A stretch of DNA of 64,000 nt from Novosphingobium piscinae. GTDB lineage: Bacteria > Pseudomonadota > Alphaproteobacteria > Sphingomonadales > Sphingomonadaceae. The notes below the pieces were generated by a model. It was not told the origin of the DNA. It worked only from the letters and a program-made list of their open reading frames with translations, and ran no database searches. Below, one piece after another: positions 53,426 to 62,016 of the stretch (position 1 is its first letter; each line of letters begins with the position of its first letter). Location: assembly GCF_014230355.1 (NCBI RefSeq), contig NZ_JACLAX010000013.1, positions 1 to 64,000 on the forward strand, read 5' to 3'. The translations under genes and the position numbers were made by a program.

Positions 53426-54136
53426 GTGGGGCGTCCGGCCACGGCCCGTCGCCTCCTCGACCGGATTCGGACTGCTCGCATCGGGCTGGTAGTGGCCGCT
53501 CTGGCCGGCACAATCGCCCTGCCCCTCCCGCTCGCCGCCGCCCCGCTGGCGCCTGCCGCCAAGGTCGCGGCGCCTGAGGAAACCGGGCTGCAGACCGCGC
53601 TGTTCGCCGGTGGCTGCTTCTGGGGCATCGAGGCGGTGTTCAGCCATCTGCGCGGCGTGCACAGCGCGGTGTCCGGCTACCATGGCGGCACCGTGCGCAA
53701 TCCCAGCTACGAGGACGTATCCGACGGGCGCACCGGCCACGCCGAGACCGTGCGCGTGCGCTACGATCCCAGGCTGATCCGTTATGACCAGCTGCTGCGG
53801 GTGTTCTTCTCGGTCGGCGCCGATCCCACCCTGCTCAACCGCCAGGGTCCCGACGTCGGCACGCAGTACCGCTCGGCGCTGATCCCGCTGAACGAGACGC
53901 AGCGCCGGGTGGCCCAGGCCTACCTGGCCCAGCTCGCCCAGTCGGGGCTGTGGAGCGGTCCGATCGTGACCCGGATCGAACCCTACCGCGCCTTCTATCC
54001 GGCCGAGGCCTACCATCAGGACTTCGCCGCGGCCAATCCGTTCCACGGCTATATCCGACGCTGGGACGCCCCCAAGATCGAGGCGCTCAAGCGGTTGTTC
54101 CCACAGTTCTACAAGCCGGCCTTCACCCGCGGCTAG
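53426..54136 (+). CDS. msrA: Peptide methionine sulfoxide reductase A, exported
   Basis: MsrA (236 residues) reduces S-methionine sulfoxide in proteins. The catalytic motif GCFWG lies at residues 63-67 with nucleophile Cys64; later patterns are SGYHGGTVRNPSYEDVSDGRTGHAE and DVGTQYRSAL. An N-terminal signal peptide (about 15-40, GLVVAALAGTIALPLPLAAA) sends it to the periplasm. The recycling cysteines near the C terminus of many MsrA proteins are not seen, so it may use another partner to be reduced. Starts at GTG, four bases after the upstream small ORF. Confidence 0.92.
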   Translation: MGRPATARRLLDRIRTARIGLVVAALAGTIALPLPLAAAPLAPAAKVAAPEETGLQTALFAGGCFWGIEAVFSHLRGVHSAVSGYHGGTVRNPSYEDVSDGRTGHAETVRVRYDPRLIRYDQLLRVFFSVGADPTLLNRQGPDVGTQYRSALIPLNETQRRVAQAYLAQLAQSGLWSGPIVTRIEPYRAFYPAEAYHQDFAAANPFHGYIRRWDAPKIEALKRLFPQFYKPAFTRG

Positions 54137-54156
54137 GTTGGCACTATCTAGCAGCG

Positions 54157-54693
54157 ATGGGCACTCATCGCGGCGGCACCGGCCATCACCATCACGAACA
54201 CTCCGGCAGCGGCTTGATCGACGCCGCGCGCGACACGCTGCGCGCCGCGGAGGAACAATGGACCGACATGCGGGCCGACGTCTTCGCGGCGCTGGCCGGC
54301 CAGTCGCGCCCGGTCTCGGCCTATGATGTCGCCGACCAGGTCAGCACCGCGCGCGGCAAGCGGGTGGCGGCGAACAGCGTCTACCGCATCCTCGACCTGT
54401 TCGTGCGGACCAATCTGGCGCGGCGGATCGAGAGCGCCAACGCCTATGTCGCCAACCCGCACCCCGGCTGCCGCCACGATTGCATGTTCCTGATCTGCGA
54501 TGCCTGCGGCAGCGCGATCCACGTCGACGACGACCGGCTGGCCGCGACAGTGCGCGAGGCGGCCCAGCGCGCCGGCTTCGCCGAAGTGCGCCCGGTGATC
54601 GAGCTGCGCGGGATCTGCGCGACCTGTTCGGGCGAGGCGCCTGCCGCAATGGTGGCGAGCGGGGCAATCGACTCGCCCCGATCGACCGTGTAA
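54157..54693 (+). CDS. zur: Zinc uptake regulator Zur (Fur family)
   Basis: A 178-residue Fur-family repressor, probably Zur. It has a winged-helix N-terminal half (AYDVADQVSTARGKRVAANSVYRILDLF), and a metal-binding half with HPGCRHDCMFLICDACG, the His/Asp sites IHVDDDRLA, and a second CxxC pair (CATC). The pattern CRHDCMFLICDACG separates Zur from Fur. It should repress zinc uptake genes when zinc is ample. The N terminus is His-rich (HRGGTGHHHHEHSG), perhaps a zinc reservoir. The ATG at 54157 is preceded by no clear ribosome site. No Zur box was recognised nearby. Confidence 0.88.
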   Translation: MGTHRGGTGHHHHEHSGSGLIDAARDTLRAAEEQWTDMRADVFAALAGQSRPVSAYDVADQVSTARGKRVAANSVYRILDLFVRTNLARRIESANAYVANPHPGCRHDCMFLICDACGSAIHVDDDRLAATVREAAQRAGFAEVRPVIELRGICATCSGEAPAAMVASGAIDSPRSTV

Positions 54694-54702
54694 GGCACTC
54701 GG

Positions 54703-56637
54703 ATGACTGCTTCCCAGGCCCCTGCCCCGGCCACCCCGTTGCTGGACACCGTCACGCTGCCGCAGGACCTGCGCAAGCTTCCCGTCGGCCAGTTGCGCCA
54801 GCTGGCCGATGAGCTGCGCGCCGAGATGATCGCCGCGGTGGGCCAGACCGGAGGCCATCTCGGCTCCGGGCTGGGCGTGGTCGAACTGACCGTGGCGATC
54901 CATTACGTGTTCAACACCCCGGATGACCGGCTGGTCTGGGACGTAGGCCACCAGGCCTATCCGCACAAGATCCTCACCGGCCGGCGCGACCGCATCCGCA
55001 CCCTGCGCCAGGGCGGCGGGCTGTCGGGCTTCACCAAGCGCAGCGAGAGCGAATACGATCCGTTCGGCACGGCGCACTCCTCCACCTCGATCTCGGCCGC
55101 GCTGGGCTTTGCCGTGGCCAACAAGCTGGCCGGCCAGCCGGGCAAGGGGATCGCCGTGATCGGCGACGGCGCGATGAGCGCGGGCATGGCCTACGAGGCG
55201 ATGAACAACGCCCATGTTGCCGGCAACCGCCTGATTGTCATCCTCAACGACAACGACATGTCGATCGCGCCGCCGGTGGGCGGACTGTCGGCCTATCTCG
55301 CCCGGCTGGTCTCCTCGCGCCCGTTCCTCGGTCTGCGCGACACGCTGCGGCGGTTGTCGCGGCGCCTGCCCGGACCGCTCCACAAGGCCGCCAAGAAGAC
55401 CGACGAGTTCGCCCGCGGCATGGCCATGGGCGGCACCCTGTTCGAGGAGCTGGGCTTCTACTACGTCGGCCCGGTCGACGGGCACAACCTCGAGCACCTG
55501 ATCCCGGTGCTCGAGAACGTGCGCGATGCTGCCGAGGGCCCCTGCCTGATCCACGTCGTGACCAAGAAGGGCAAGGGCTATGCCCCGGCCGAGGCCGCGG
55601 CCGACAAGTACCACGGGGTCCAGAAGTTCGACATCATCACCGGTGAGCAGGTCAAGAGCGCGGGTGGCCCGCCCAGCTATACCAATGTCTTCGCCCAGGC
55701 GCTGGTCGCCGAGGCCGAGCGCGATCCGACAGTCTGCGCAATCACCGCGGCAATGCCCTCGGGCACCGGGCTGGACCGCTTCGCCAGCCTGTTCCCCGAC
55801 CGGGCCTTCGACGTCGGCATCGCCGAGCAGCACGCAGTAACCTTCGCTGCGGGGCTGGCCGCGCAGGGGATGCGGCCGTTCTGCGCGATCTATTCCACCT
55901 TCCTGCAGCGTGCCTACGACCAGGTGGTCCACGATGTGGCGATCCAGAACCTGCCGGTGCGCTTCGCGATCGACCGTGCCGGGCTGGTCGGGGCCGACGG
56001 GGCGACCCATGCCGGCTCGTTTGACGTCACCTATCTCGCTTCGCTGCCCAATTTCGTGGTCATGGCCGCGGCCGACGAGGCCGAGCTGGTCCATATGACC
56101 CATACCGCCGCACTCTACGACAGCGGCCCGATCGCCTTCCGCTATCCGCGCGGCAATGGCACCGGGGTGCCCCTGCCCGCGGTGCCCGAGCGGCTCGAAA
56201 TCGGCAAGGGCCGGATCGTCCGCCAGGGCAGCAAGGTGGCGCTGCTTTCGCTGGGCACGCGCCTGGCCGAAGCGCTCAAGGCGGCCGAACAGCTCGACGC
56301 ACGGGGGCTGTCGACCACGGTGGCCGACCTGCGCTTCGCCAAGCCGCTCGACGAGGACCTGATCCGTCGGCTGATGGCGACCCACGAGGTGGTGGTGACG
56401 ATCGAGGAAGGCTCGATCGGCGGGCTCGGCGCCCACGTGCTGACGATGGCCAGCGACGAGGGGCTGACCGACGCCGGGCTCAAGATCCGCACCATGCGCC
56501 TGCCCGACCTGTTCCAGGACCACGACAGTCCCGACAAGCAGTATGACGTCGCCCGGCTGAACGCCCCGCACGTGGTCGAGACAGTGCTGGCCGCGCTGCG
56601 CCACAACAGCGCTGGCGTCGAGGAAGCCCGCGCCTGA
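54703..56637 (+). CDS. dxs: 1-Deoxy-D-xylulose-5-phosphate synthase
   Basis: DXS (644 residues) makes DXP from pyruvate and glyceraldehyde-3-phosphate using thiamine diphosphate, the first step of the non-mevalonate isoprenoid route. Thiamine site: [27 protein letters not shown]; pyrimidine-binding domain: [15 protein letters not shown] with the conserved Glu. Substrate-binding [18 protein letters not shown] and GSFDVTYLA. Its stop overlaps the next gene's start (TGATG), so they are coupled. It also feeds carotenoid and quinone synthesis. Confidence 0.98.
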   Translation: MTASQAPAPATPLLDTVTLPQDLRKLPVGQLRQLADELRAEMIAAVGQTGGHLGSGLGVVELTVAIHYVFNTPDDRLVWDVGHQAYPHKILTGRRDRIRTLRQGGGLSGFTKRSESEYDPFGTAHSSTSISAALGFAVANKLAGQPGKGIAVIGDGAMSAGMAYEAMNNAHVAGNRLIVILNDNDMSIAPPVGGLSAYLARLVSSRPFLGLRDTLRRLSRRLPGPLHKAAKKTDEFARGMAMGGTLFEELGFYYVGPVDGHNLEHLIPVLENVRDAAEGPCLIHVVTKKGKGYAPAEAAADKYHGVQKFDIITGEQVKSAGGPPSYTNVFAQALVAEAERDPTVCAITAAMPSGTGLDRFASLFPDRAFDVGIAEQHAVTFAAGLAAQGMRPFCAIYSTFLQRAYDQVVHDVAIQNLPVRFAIDRAGLVGADGATHAGSFDVTYLASLPNFVVMAAADEAELVHMTHTAALYDSGPIAFRYPRGNGTGVPLPAVPERLEIGKGRIVRQGSKVALLSLGTRLAEALKAAEQLDARGLSTTVADLRFAKPLDEDLIRRLMATHEVVVTIEEGSIGGLGAHVLTMASDEGLTDAGLKIRTMRLPDLFQDHDSPDKQYDVARLNAPHVVETVLAALRHNSAGVEEARA

Positions 56638-56963
56638 TGGCAGCGACCGCGGCACCGGTCCTGCCGCGCTGGCAGGCGGCGGTGCTGCGCGGGCTGGTGC
56701 TGCTGGGCGCACTGTTCGTGCTCAGCGGCGCGCTCACCCTGTTCGCGATCGGGCTGCTGGCTAATGGCCGCGGCATCGGCTCGCTCCATTTCAGCTGGAC
56801 CCTGTTCGGCCTGAGCCTGGCCGCCGGGCTCGCCCAGGCGCTGCTCGGGCTGCTCGGCTGCCGCACCGCCTGGCACTGGATCGCCGCGCATAGCGCGCCC
56901 GGCGCGGCAGATGCGGACGTTCAGTCCTCGTCGGACAGGGGATCGACCACCGCGGCATCGTGA
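56637..56963 (+). CDS. Hypothetical membrane protein, two hydrophobic segments
   Basis: A 108-residue protein with two hydrophobic segments (about 17-42 and 52-75), preceded by a short N terminus and followed by a polar Ala/Ser-rich tail. No family recognised. Its ATG shares a base with the dxs stop codon. Its end overlaps the opposite-strand gene by 43 bases, so the C-terminal tail is encoded in both directions. Confidence 0.6.
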   Translation: MAATAAPVLPRWQAAVLRGLVLLGALFVLSGALTLFAIGLLANGRGIGSLHFSWTLFGLSLAAGLAQALLGLLGCRTAWHWIAAHSAPGAADADVQSSSDRGSTTAAS

Positions 56964-57211
56964 CCAGTGCCGCTGGACAGGAACACCAGCCCCATCAACG
57001 CCACGGTCAGCAGCACCGTGCCGCCAATGCCCAGCGCCGAGGCGATGTAGAGGTTGATCGAGACCAGCCCGTTCTCCTGCCACAGCCAGGCCAGCACCGC
57101 GACGACGATCGCCAGGGTGATCCATCCGGCCAGCCGCATCATCCGCTTGTAGCGGCCCCAGGCATGGGCCGCATTGTGCGGATCGTCGAGCGGGGACGGC
57201 GGTACGGTCAT
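56921..57211 (-). CDS. Hypothetical membrane protein, two transmembrane segments
   Basis: A 96-residue protein with two hydrophobic segments (LAGWITLAIVVAVLAWLW and IGGTVLLTVALMGLVFLSS), a start of charged residues and an acidic tail ending DPLSDED. The family is not recognised. The ATG at 57211 is a reasonable start. The gene is convergent with the one starting at 56637 and overlaps it by 43 bases. Coding is supported by the membrane pattern and GC-rich third positions. Confidence 0.68.
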   Translation of the reverse strand: MTVPPSPLDDPHNAAHAWGRYKRMMRLAGWITLAIVVAVLAWLWQENGLVSINLYIASALGIGGTVLLTVALMGLVFLSSGTGHDAAVVDPLSDED

Positions 57212-57412
57212 ACCCGCGCTGATGGGCCAAGCCGGGTGCGCTGGCAATGGCCCTTTGGTCCTGCCGGGCCAGGGCCGCGACCAGTTCCCGTGACGGCCCC
57301 GCCAATCGGCCGCCGCGGGCCCGGCGAGGGACTGGCACTTTACCCCGGGCCATGGCATCCTTGGCGTCCGTGATCCGCCGGAGGGGCGGGCGCAGGCTTG
57401 GGAGAGCTGTCC

Positions 57413-57841
57413 ATGACCATATCCCGCATCCTCAAAGGCCGCGACGGCACGCTGATCTCCGCCACTCCCGACATGACTGTCCGCGCGGTTGTGGCCCTGC
57501 TCGCCGAGCGGCGGATCGGCGCCCTGCCGATCATGGCGGACGGCACCGCCGTGGGCATCTTTTCGGAGCGTGACGTGCTCTACTGCCTCGCGCGCGAGGG
57601 CGCCGGGGTGCTTGACCGCCCGGTCGGCGAGGTGATGACCTCGCCGCCGATCACGGTCACCCCGGACACGTCGATCCTCGCCGCGCTGTCGCTGATGACC
57701 CGCCGCCGGATCCGCCACCTGCCGGTGGTCGACGGGACGCGGGTGATCGGCTTCGTGTCGATCGGCGATCTGGTCAAGTACCGGATCGACGCGATCGAGG
57801 CCGAAGCCGAGGCCCTGCGCAGCTACATCCAGACCGCCTGA
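57413..57841 (+). CDS. CBS-domain protein
   Basis: A 142-residue protein made of two CBS domains in tandem (first about 8-60, with ATPDMTVRAVVALLAERRIG; second about 75-130, with VTPDTSILAALSLMTRRRIR and HLPVVDGTRVIGFVSIGDLV). CBS pairs bind adenine nucleotides such as AMP or ATP and regulate a partner, here unknown. The ATG at 57413 is preceded by GGGAGAG at six bases. It ends with a helical segment. Confidence 0.92.
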   Translation: MTISRILKGRDGTLISATPDMTVRAVVALLAERRIGALPIMADGTAVGIFSERDVLYCLAREGAGVLDRPVGEVMTSPPITVTPDTSILAALSLMTRRRIRHLPVVDGTRVIGFVSIGDLVKYRIDAIEAEAEALRSYIQTA

Positions 57842-57916
57842 TCCCCAACCGGCGCGGCTGTGCGCGGCCGGGTTGCCCTTGCCGCGACCTTCCGCACGCC
57901 CTACATCGGGCCCACC

Positions 57917-58249
57917 ATGACCGTGCCCCCGCTCACCCTCAGCCCCAGCGCCGCCCGGCGCGTCGCGCAGATCGCCGCCAAGCAGGGGAAGCCGGCGATC
58001 CTGCGCCTCAGCGTCGAGGGCGGCGGCTGCTCGGGCTTCCAGTACAAGTTCGGCCTCGCCGAAGCGGCCGAGGGCGAGGACCTGGTGGTCGAAACCGATG
58101 GCGTGCGACTGGTGGTGGACCCGGTCAGCCACGACTTCATCGCCGGCTGCGTGGTTGACTATGTCGAGTCGCTCGGCGGTGCCGCCTTCAAGGTGGAGAA
58201 CCCCAATGCCGCCGCCTCCTGCGGCTGTGGTTCGAGCTTCGCGGTCTGA
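57917..58249 (+). CDS. erpA: Iron-sulfur cluster insertion protein ErpA/IscA family
   Basis: A 110-residue A-type carrier protein that binds and delivers Fe-S clusters. The three family cysteines are in SVEGGGCSGFQY and SCGCGSSFAV. It begins LTLSPSAARRVAQIAAKQG. The ATG at 57917 gives the standard start; the open frame upstream has no family pattern. Its stop overlaps the start of xth by one base. Confidence 0.93.
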   Translation: MTVPPLTLSPSAARRVAQIAAKQGKPAILRLSVEGGGCSGFQYKFGLAEAAEGEDLVVETDGVRLVVDPVSHDFIAGCVVDYVESLGGAAFKVENPNAAASCGCGSSFAV

Positions 58250-59052
58250 TGGCCGCAACGGGTGTGACGACGCTCCGGCTCGCCTCGTTCAACATCAACG
58301 GCATCAAGGCCCGGCTGCCGCGCCTGCTCGAATGGCTGGAGGAGACCCGGCCGGCGGTTGCCTGCCTGCAGGAGATCAAGACCGCCGACGAGGGCTTTCC
58401 GGCGGCCGAGTTCGAGAAGATCGGCTATGGCGCGATCTGGCACGGGCAGAAGGGCTTCAACGGGGTGGCCATGCTGGCCGACGGGCAGCAGCCGGTCGAG
58501 GTCCAGCGCGGGCTGGCCGGCGAGCCGGAGGATGAGCATTCGCGCTATCTGGAAGCCGACGTGTTCGGGCTGCGCGTGGCGGGGATCTACCTGCCCAACG
58601 GCAATCCCGTGCCCGGTCCCAAGTTCGACTACAAGCTGCGCTGGATGGAGCGCCTGCGCCGGCGCATGGCGGCGATCGCCGCCGAGGAGGTGCCGGCAGC
58701 CATACTGGGCGACTTCAACGTGATTCCGGAGGACAAGGACGTCTGGGCCCCCGCGGCCATGGCCAGCGACGCGCTGATGCAGCCCGAATCGCGCGACGCC
58801 TATGCCCGTCTGCTGGCGGACGGCTGGACCGACGCGCTGGACACGCTCAACCCGCGCGGCGGGGTCTGGACCTTCTGGGACTATCAGGCCGGGGCCTGGC
58901 AGCGCGACCACGGCTTCCGCATCGACCACGCCCTGCTCTCGCCCGAGCTGGCCGACCGGCTGGTCGCGGCCGGGGTCGACAAGGACCACCGTGGCCGCGA
59001 GAAGGCGAGCGACCATGCCCCGGTGTGGGTCGAGGTGCGGGCGGAGCCCTGA
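58249..59052 (+). CDS. xth: Exodeoxyribonuclease III
   Basis: ExoIII (267 residues) is an AP endonuclease and 3'-5' exonuclease in base excision repair. The active-site motifs are LASFNINGIKARL (Asn), CLQEIKTAD (metal-binding Glu), GDFNVIPEDKDV (Asp/Asn) and SDHAPVWVEV (catalytic His). Length is standard. The start overlaps the erpA stop by one base, so both are cotranscribed. A hairpin follows the stop. Confidence 0.95.
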   Translation: MAATGVTTLRLASFNINGIKARLPRLLEWLEETRPAVACLQEIKTADEGFPAAEFEKIGYGAIWHGQKGFNGVAMLADGQQPVEVQRGLAGEPEDEHSRYLEADVFGLRVAGIYLPNGNPVPGPKFDYKLRWMERLRRRMAAIAAEEVPAAILGDFNVIPEDKDVWAPAAMASDALMQPESRDAYARLLADGWTDALDTLNPRGGVWTFWDYQAGAWQRDHGFRIDHALLSPELADRLVAAGVDKDHRGREKASDHAPVWVEVRAEP

Positions 59053-59124
59053 GCGACCGGCTCCGGACGGGGCGCCCGGAGCGGCGCCAGGGGTAGCAAC
59101 CGCGCGGTTCGGCCGCATGGCCAG

Positions 59125-59154
59125 GGGCCCGCTCCGGTGGCCGGCAGCGGGCCC
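59125..59154. terminator. Hairpin between xth and the SleB hydrolase gene
   Basis: Stem GGGCCCGCT / AGCGGGCCC (9 base pairs, perfect) with a 12-base loop that contains its own CCGG pair. It lies between the convergent ends of two genes. No T run follows in either direction, so it is a probable but not certain terminator. Confidence 0.55.
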
Positions 59155-59177
59155 TGCGCATCCGCGCCGAAGCGCGT

Positions 59178-59804
59178 TCAGCGGTAGAAGATGTGGCTAT
59201 CGACCCGCGCGATGCGGGTGAGGTTCCACGCCGGCGAGACGCGGGCGGCGTGGAAGTAGAGCGCGCCCTCGGCGGCGCTCTGCCATGAGCCCTCATGCGC
59301 GATGCGGGCCACCGCCACGGCGGTACGCCAGGCGCGCGAGCCGTGGCTGACGGCCGGCATGGCCTTGCCGCGCACGAACGAGAACTGGGCGCGCTGGAAC
59401 ACCACGCCGCAGTAGGAAGCGGGGAAGCGGCCCGAGCGGGCACGGTTGACGATCACGCGACCGACCGCAAGCTGGCCATCCAGCGTTTCGCTCTTGGCTT
59501 CGAAATAGATCGCGCCGGCCAGGCATTCGAGCTCCCGCGGGAGGTCGCCGGCGGGCTGGGCGGCGACCAGCTGGGCCAGGCTCTGGGCGCTGACGGCGGG
59601 GTGGGCCGGGCTCTCGAGCGGCGCCGGATCGGCGGCGTAAGCCGGGTCGAGAGGAAGAAGTTCGGGTTCTGCCGCGGCAGCGGGCGCTGCGATCTGCGGG
59701 GTCCGGTCCTGTGCGACCGCGCCGGAACCATCGGCGGCGATGACCGTGAAGGAGAAGGCCAGTCCCAGAGCCAGAGCACCGGACAGGCTGTTGGCGTAAC
59801 GCAT
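59178..59804 (-). CDS. Cell wall hydrolase, SleB family
   Basis: A 208-residue exported protein. Signal peptide about 1-32 (ALALGLAFSFTVIAADGSGA), an Ala/Pro-rich linker, then a Hydrolase_2 (SleB) domain with CLAGAIYFEAKSE (catalytic Glu), GRVIVNRARSGRFP and AQFSFVRGK. It should cut peptidoglycan glycan strands in the periplasm. An ATG at 59804 follows a GTG by one codon and is the more usual start. The next gene upstream is 210 bases away, and that gap shows no gene. Confidence 0.9.
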   Translation of the reverse strand: MRYANSLSGALALGLAFSFTVIAADGSGAVAQDRTPQIAAPAAAAEPELLPLDPAYAADPAPLESPAHPAVSAQSLAQLVAAQPAGDLPRELECLAGAIYFEAKSETLDGQLAVGRVIVNRARSGRFPASYCGVVFQRAQFSFVRGKAMPAVSHGSRAWRTAVAVARIAHEGSWQSAAEGALYFHAARVSPAWNLTRIARVDSHIFYR

Positions 59805-60017
59805 CACATTGTCTTTATCGGCGGTTGGCCGACCTGCACGGGTGCGGAGCGGGTCCCGGCAGGCTTGGCCTGCGTCACCCCGGTTCCGGAAAACCCGCCG
59901 GTTGCCACCCGTCTGCGTGCCAGCCGGTGGACCTCAGTGCCCCCACGGCCGCCTGCGCGTCAAATGGTGCGGCGCCTTTGATGCTGCGGTGCAGAAGTGT
60001 CAACCCGGAGAATGGAC

Positions 60018-60359
60018 CTATCGGATGAAGCGTTCGCCCTCCGGGATGTCCAGTTCGACTATCCACAGGTCCGGATCCTGATGCTGGCGCCGTTTCAGCC
60101 AATCGGCAAAGTCACCGGGATCCTCGGCCACCTCCTCGCGCACTCGGGTCCAGACGCGGTGCCCATCGGGGCTTGGCATGCGCTCCCACGCGCGTGAGCG
60201 GCGCCCCTGGTCGGTCAAGACCACCAGCAGCGCGCCCGAATCGGCCTCGCCCTTGGCCAGGACCATGGCGAAACCGCCCGCGGCCTGGACCTGGCGCAGC
60301 AGGGCGCCCACCTCGACATGGCTCGGCAGCCGGGCGGTCGAGGGATCGCGGTCAGCCAA
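60018..60359 (-). CDS. DUF1491 family protein
   Basis: A 113-residue protein of DUF1491, recognised by the pattern EVGALLRQVQAAGGFAMVLAKGEADSGALLVV and the C-terminal DPDLWIVELD. Function unknown; cytoplasmic. No ATG gives the N terminus; the TTG at 60359 (LADRDPSTARLPSHVEV) fits and overlaps the end of the thioesterase gene by eight bases. Found downstream of the thioesterase and probably in one operon with it. Confidence 0.82.
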   Translation of the reverse strand: MADRDPSTARLPSHVEVGALLRQVQAAGGFAMVLAKGEADSGALLVVLTDQGRRSRAWERMPSPDGHRVWTRVREEVAEDPGDFADWLKRRQHQDPDLWIVELDIPEGERFIR

Positions 60360-60852
60360 TCCGGTAGCCCGGCAGCCCCGAAAGCGCGATGCGGCTGCGC
60401 ATGAAGGTGCCGGTGCCGCGGCCGATCTCCTCGCCGGTGGCGTCAACCAGCCGGGCCTCCGCCACCAGCACGCGGCGCCTGCCGCTGATCCAGCGCCCCT
60501 CCGCCACAACCTTGCCGCTGCGCACCGGGCGGACGAAGTGGAGGTTGAACGAGGTGGTCAGCAGGAAGCGGTCGGTGACCAGGGTGTTGGCCGCATAGAA
60601 CGCGGCATCGTCGAGCATCTTGAAATAGATCGTGCCGTGCGCCGCGCCGGCGGCGTGATGGACCCGGCGATCGATCGTGAACTCGATCCGCGCCGCGCCC
60701 TCGCCCTGCACGCTCAGCCGCGATTCGAACATCGTGTTGATCGGGGCCGAGGCGTAGAGGCCCTCGAGCGCCCGCCAGTGCAGGGCGGCACCGGGAACCT
60801 CGGGCGGGGCCGCGACGGTCTGGTCGTCAGGCGGCGTCACGATCGATGACAT
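60352..60852 (-). CDS. PaaI-type thioesterase (hotdog fold)
   Basis: A 166-residue acyl-CoA thioesterase-like hotdog protein. Patterns: SRLSVQGEGAARIEFTIDRR, AAGAAHGTIYFKMLDDAAFYAAN (the helix region) and LTTSFNLHFVRPVRSGKVVAEG. It should hydrolyse an acyl-CoA; the substrate is unknown. The start at 60852 (MSSIVTPPDD) is more natural than one five codons upstream. It overlaps ptsN upstream by 26 bases and DUF1491 downstream, so the three form one operon. Confidence 0.85.
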   Translation of the reverse strand: MSSIVTPPDDQTVAAPPEVPGAALHWRALEGLYASAPINTMFESRLSVQGEGAARIEFTIDRRVHHAAGAAHGTIYFKMLDDAAFYAANTLVTDRFLLTTSFNLHFVRPVRSGKVVAEGRWISGRRRVLVAEARLVDATGEEIGRGTGTFMRSRIALSGLPGYRIG

Positions 60853-61288
60853 TGCACAGCAGGCCATAGAGCGCCTCGGGTCCGGGGGCCTCGAGCAGGG
60901 CCTGGTGCATGCGCTCGTCGCGCATCATCCGCGAGATCGCGGCCAGCGCATGGAGGTGCGCGGCGCCGGCCTGGTCGGGCGAGAGCAGCCCGAACACCAG
61001 ATCGACCGGCAGGCCATCGGCAGCATCGAATGCGACCGGCGTTGCGAGCCGGAAGAATACGGCGACCGGGCGGGCCAGGCCTTCGATCCGGGCATGGGGA
61101 ATCGCCACGCCGCGGCCGAAACCCGTGCTGCCGAGGCGTTCGCGCTCCTCGATCCGCTCGAGCACGTGCGCCTCGGCCAGATCGTAGACCTGGGCGAAGC
61201 GGGTGGCGAGCGAACGCAGGATCGCCGGCTTGTCGTCGGCGCGGATCGTGGTGACCGCATCGGGGTCAAGGGTGAAGAGAGCCGTCAT
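60827..61288 (-). CDS. ptsN: PTS IIA-like nitrogen regulatory protein
   Basis: EIIA-Ntr (153 residues) is the last protein of the nitrogen phosphotransferase chain, which regulates potassium, nitrogen and carbon traits through its phosphorylation state. The phosphoacceptor is His65 in GRGVAIPHARI; VFGLLSPDQAGAAHLHALA is the family's second region. The start at 61288 gives a standard N terminus. It follows hpf by 144 bases; in many proteobacteria these two lie directly behind rpoN, which here is 26 kb away. Confidence 0.95.
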   Translation of the reverse strand: MTALFTLDPDAVTTIRADDKPAILRSLATRFAQVYDLAEAHVLERIEERERLGSTGFGRGVAIPHARIEGLARPVAVFFRLATPVAFDAADGLPVDLVFGLLSPDQAGAAHLHALAAISRMMRDERMHQALLEAPGPEALYGLLCNVIDRDAA

Positions 61289-61432
61289 GAACTGATCGTA
61301 TCGCCTATCTGCCGCGCCCGGCCCCCCCAAGAGGCCAAACCACGGTGGTGCCCCGGCCGAAACCGGGCCTCATCCCCCTTGATAACGTTCCTGCCCTGCG
61401 CGGACGCGGTGTATGGCGCGCGGTCGCGGGCG

Positions 61433-61999
61433 TCAGGACGGCTCGACCCAGCCGATCGATCCGTCGCCGCGGCGGTAAACCATATTATGCCGTCCCGTGC
61501 CAGCATTTTTGAAGAGCAGGGCATTGGTGTTGCGCAGATCGAGCATCATCACCGCGTCCGAGACGGTGGCCTCGGGCACGTCGACGCGGGTTTCGGCGAT
61601 CACCAGCGGCGCATCGGCGTGAAGCTCTTCGGCTTCGGGCTCGGGCTCGGCGAAGACCACGTAGGCGGCCTCCTCCTCACGGGGGACAAAGCCGCCCTGG
61701 GCGTGGTGGTCGTTGAGCCGGCGCTTGTAGCGGCGGATCTGCTTGTCGATCTTCTCGGCCGCCTGATCGAGCGCGATATGCGCATCAGGTGCGATCCCCG
61801 CACCCTTGAGGATCAGTCCATGGGTGACATGGGTGACGATGTCGCAGCGGAACATCGAGGCCGGTGCGCGGTTGAACGTGACCTGGCTCGACAAGGCGCG
61901 ACTGAAGTACTTCTCGACAATCGCGCTCAGGCGCTCGGTCGCGTGCGTCTGCAGCGCTTCGCCGGTTTCGACCTGGTGACCCGATACGCGAATGTCCAT
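61433..61999 (-). CDS. hpf: Ribosome hibernation promoting factor, long form
   Basis: A 188-residue long-form HPF. The N-terminal domain (about 1-100, RVSGHQVETGEALQTHATER, with ALDQAAEKIDKQIRRYKRRL) binds the 30S subunit and blocks initiation; the C-terminal domain (about 130-188, LLFKNAGTGRHNMVYRRGDG) pairs two ribosomes as 100S dimers in resting cells. The start at 61999 gives the usual MDIRVSGHQV. It follows dnaQ on the same strand, 17 bases from its stop. Confidence 0.95.
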   Translation of the reverse strand: MDIRVSGHQVETGEALQTHATERLSAIVEKYFSRALSSQVTFNRAPASMFRCDIVTHVTHGLILKGAGIAPDAHIALDQAAEKIDKQIRRYKRRLNDHHAQGGFVPREEEAAYVVFAEPEPEAEELHADAPLVIAETRVDVPEATVSDAVMMLDLRNTNALLFKNAGTGRHNMVYRRGDGSIGWVEPS

Positions 62000-62016
62000 G
62001 TGTTCTTCTCCTCTTC

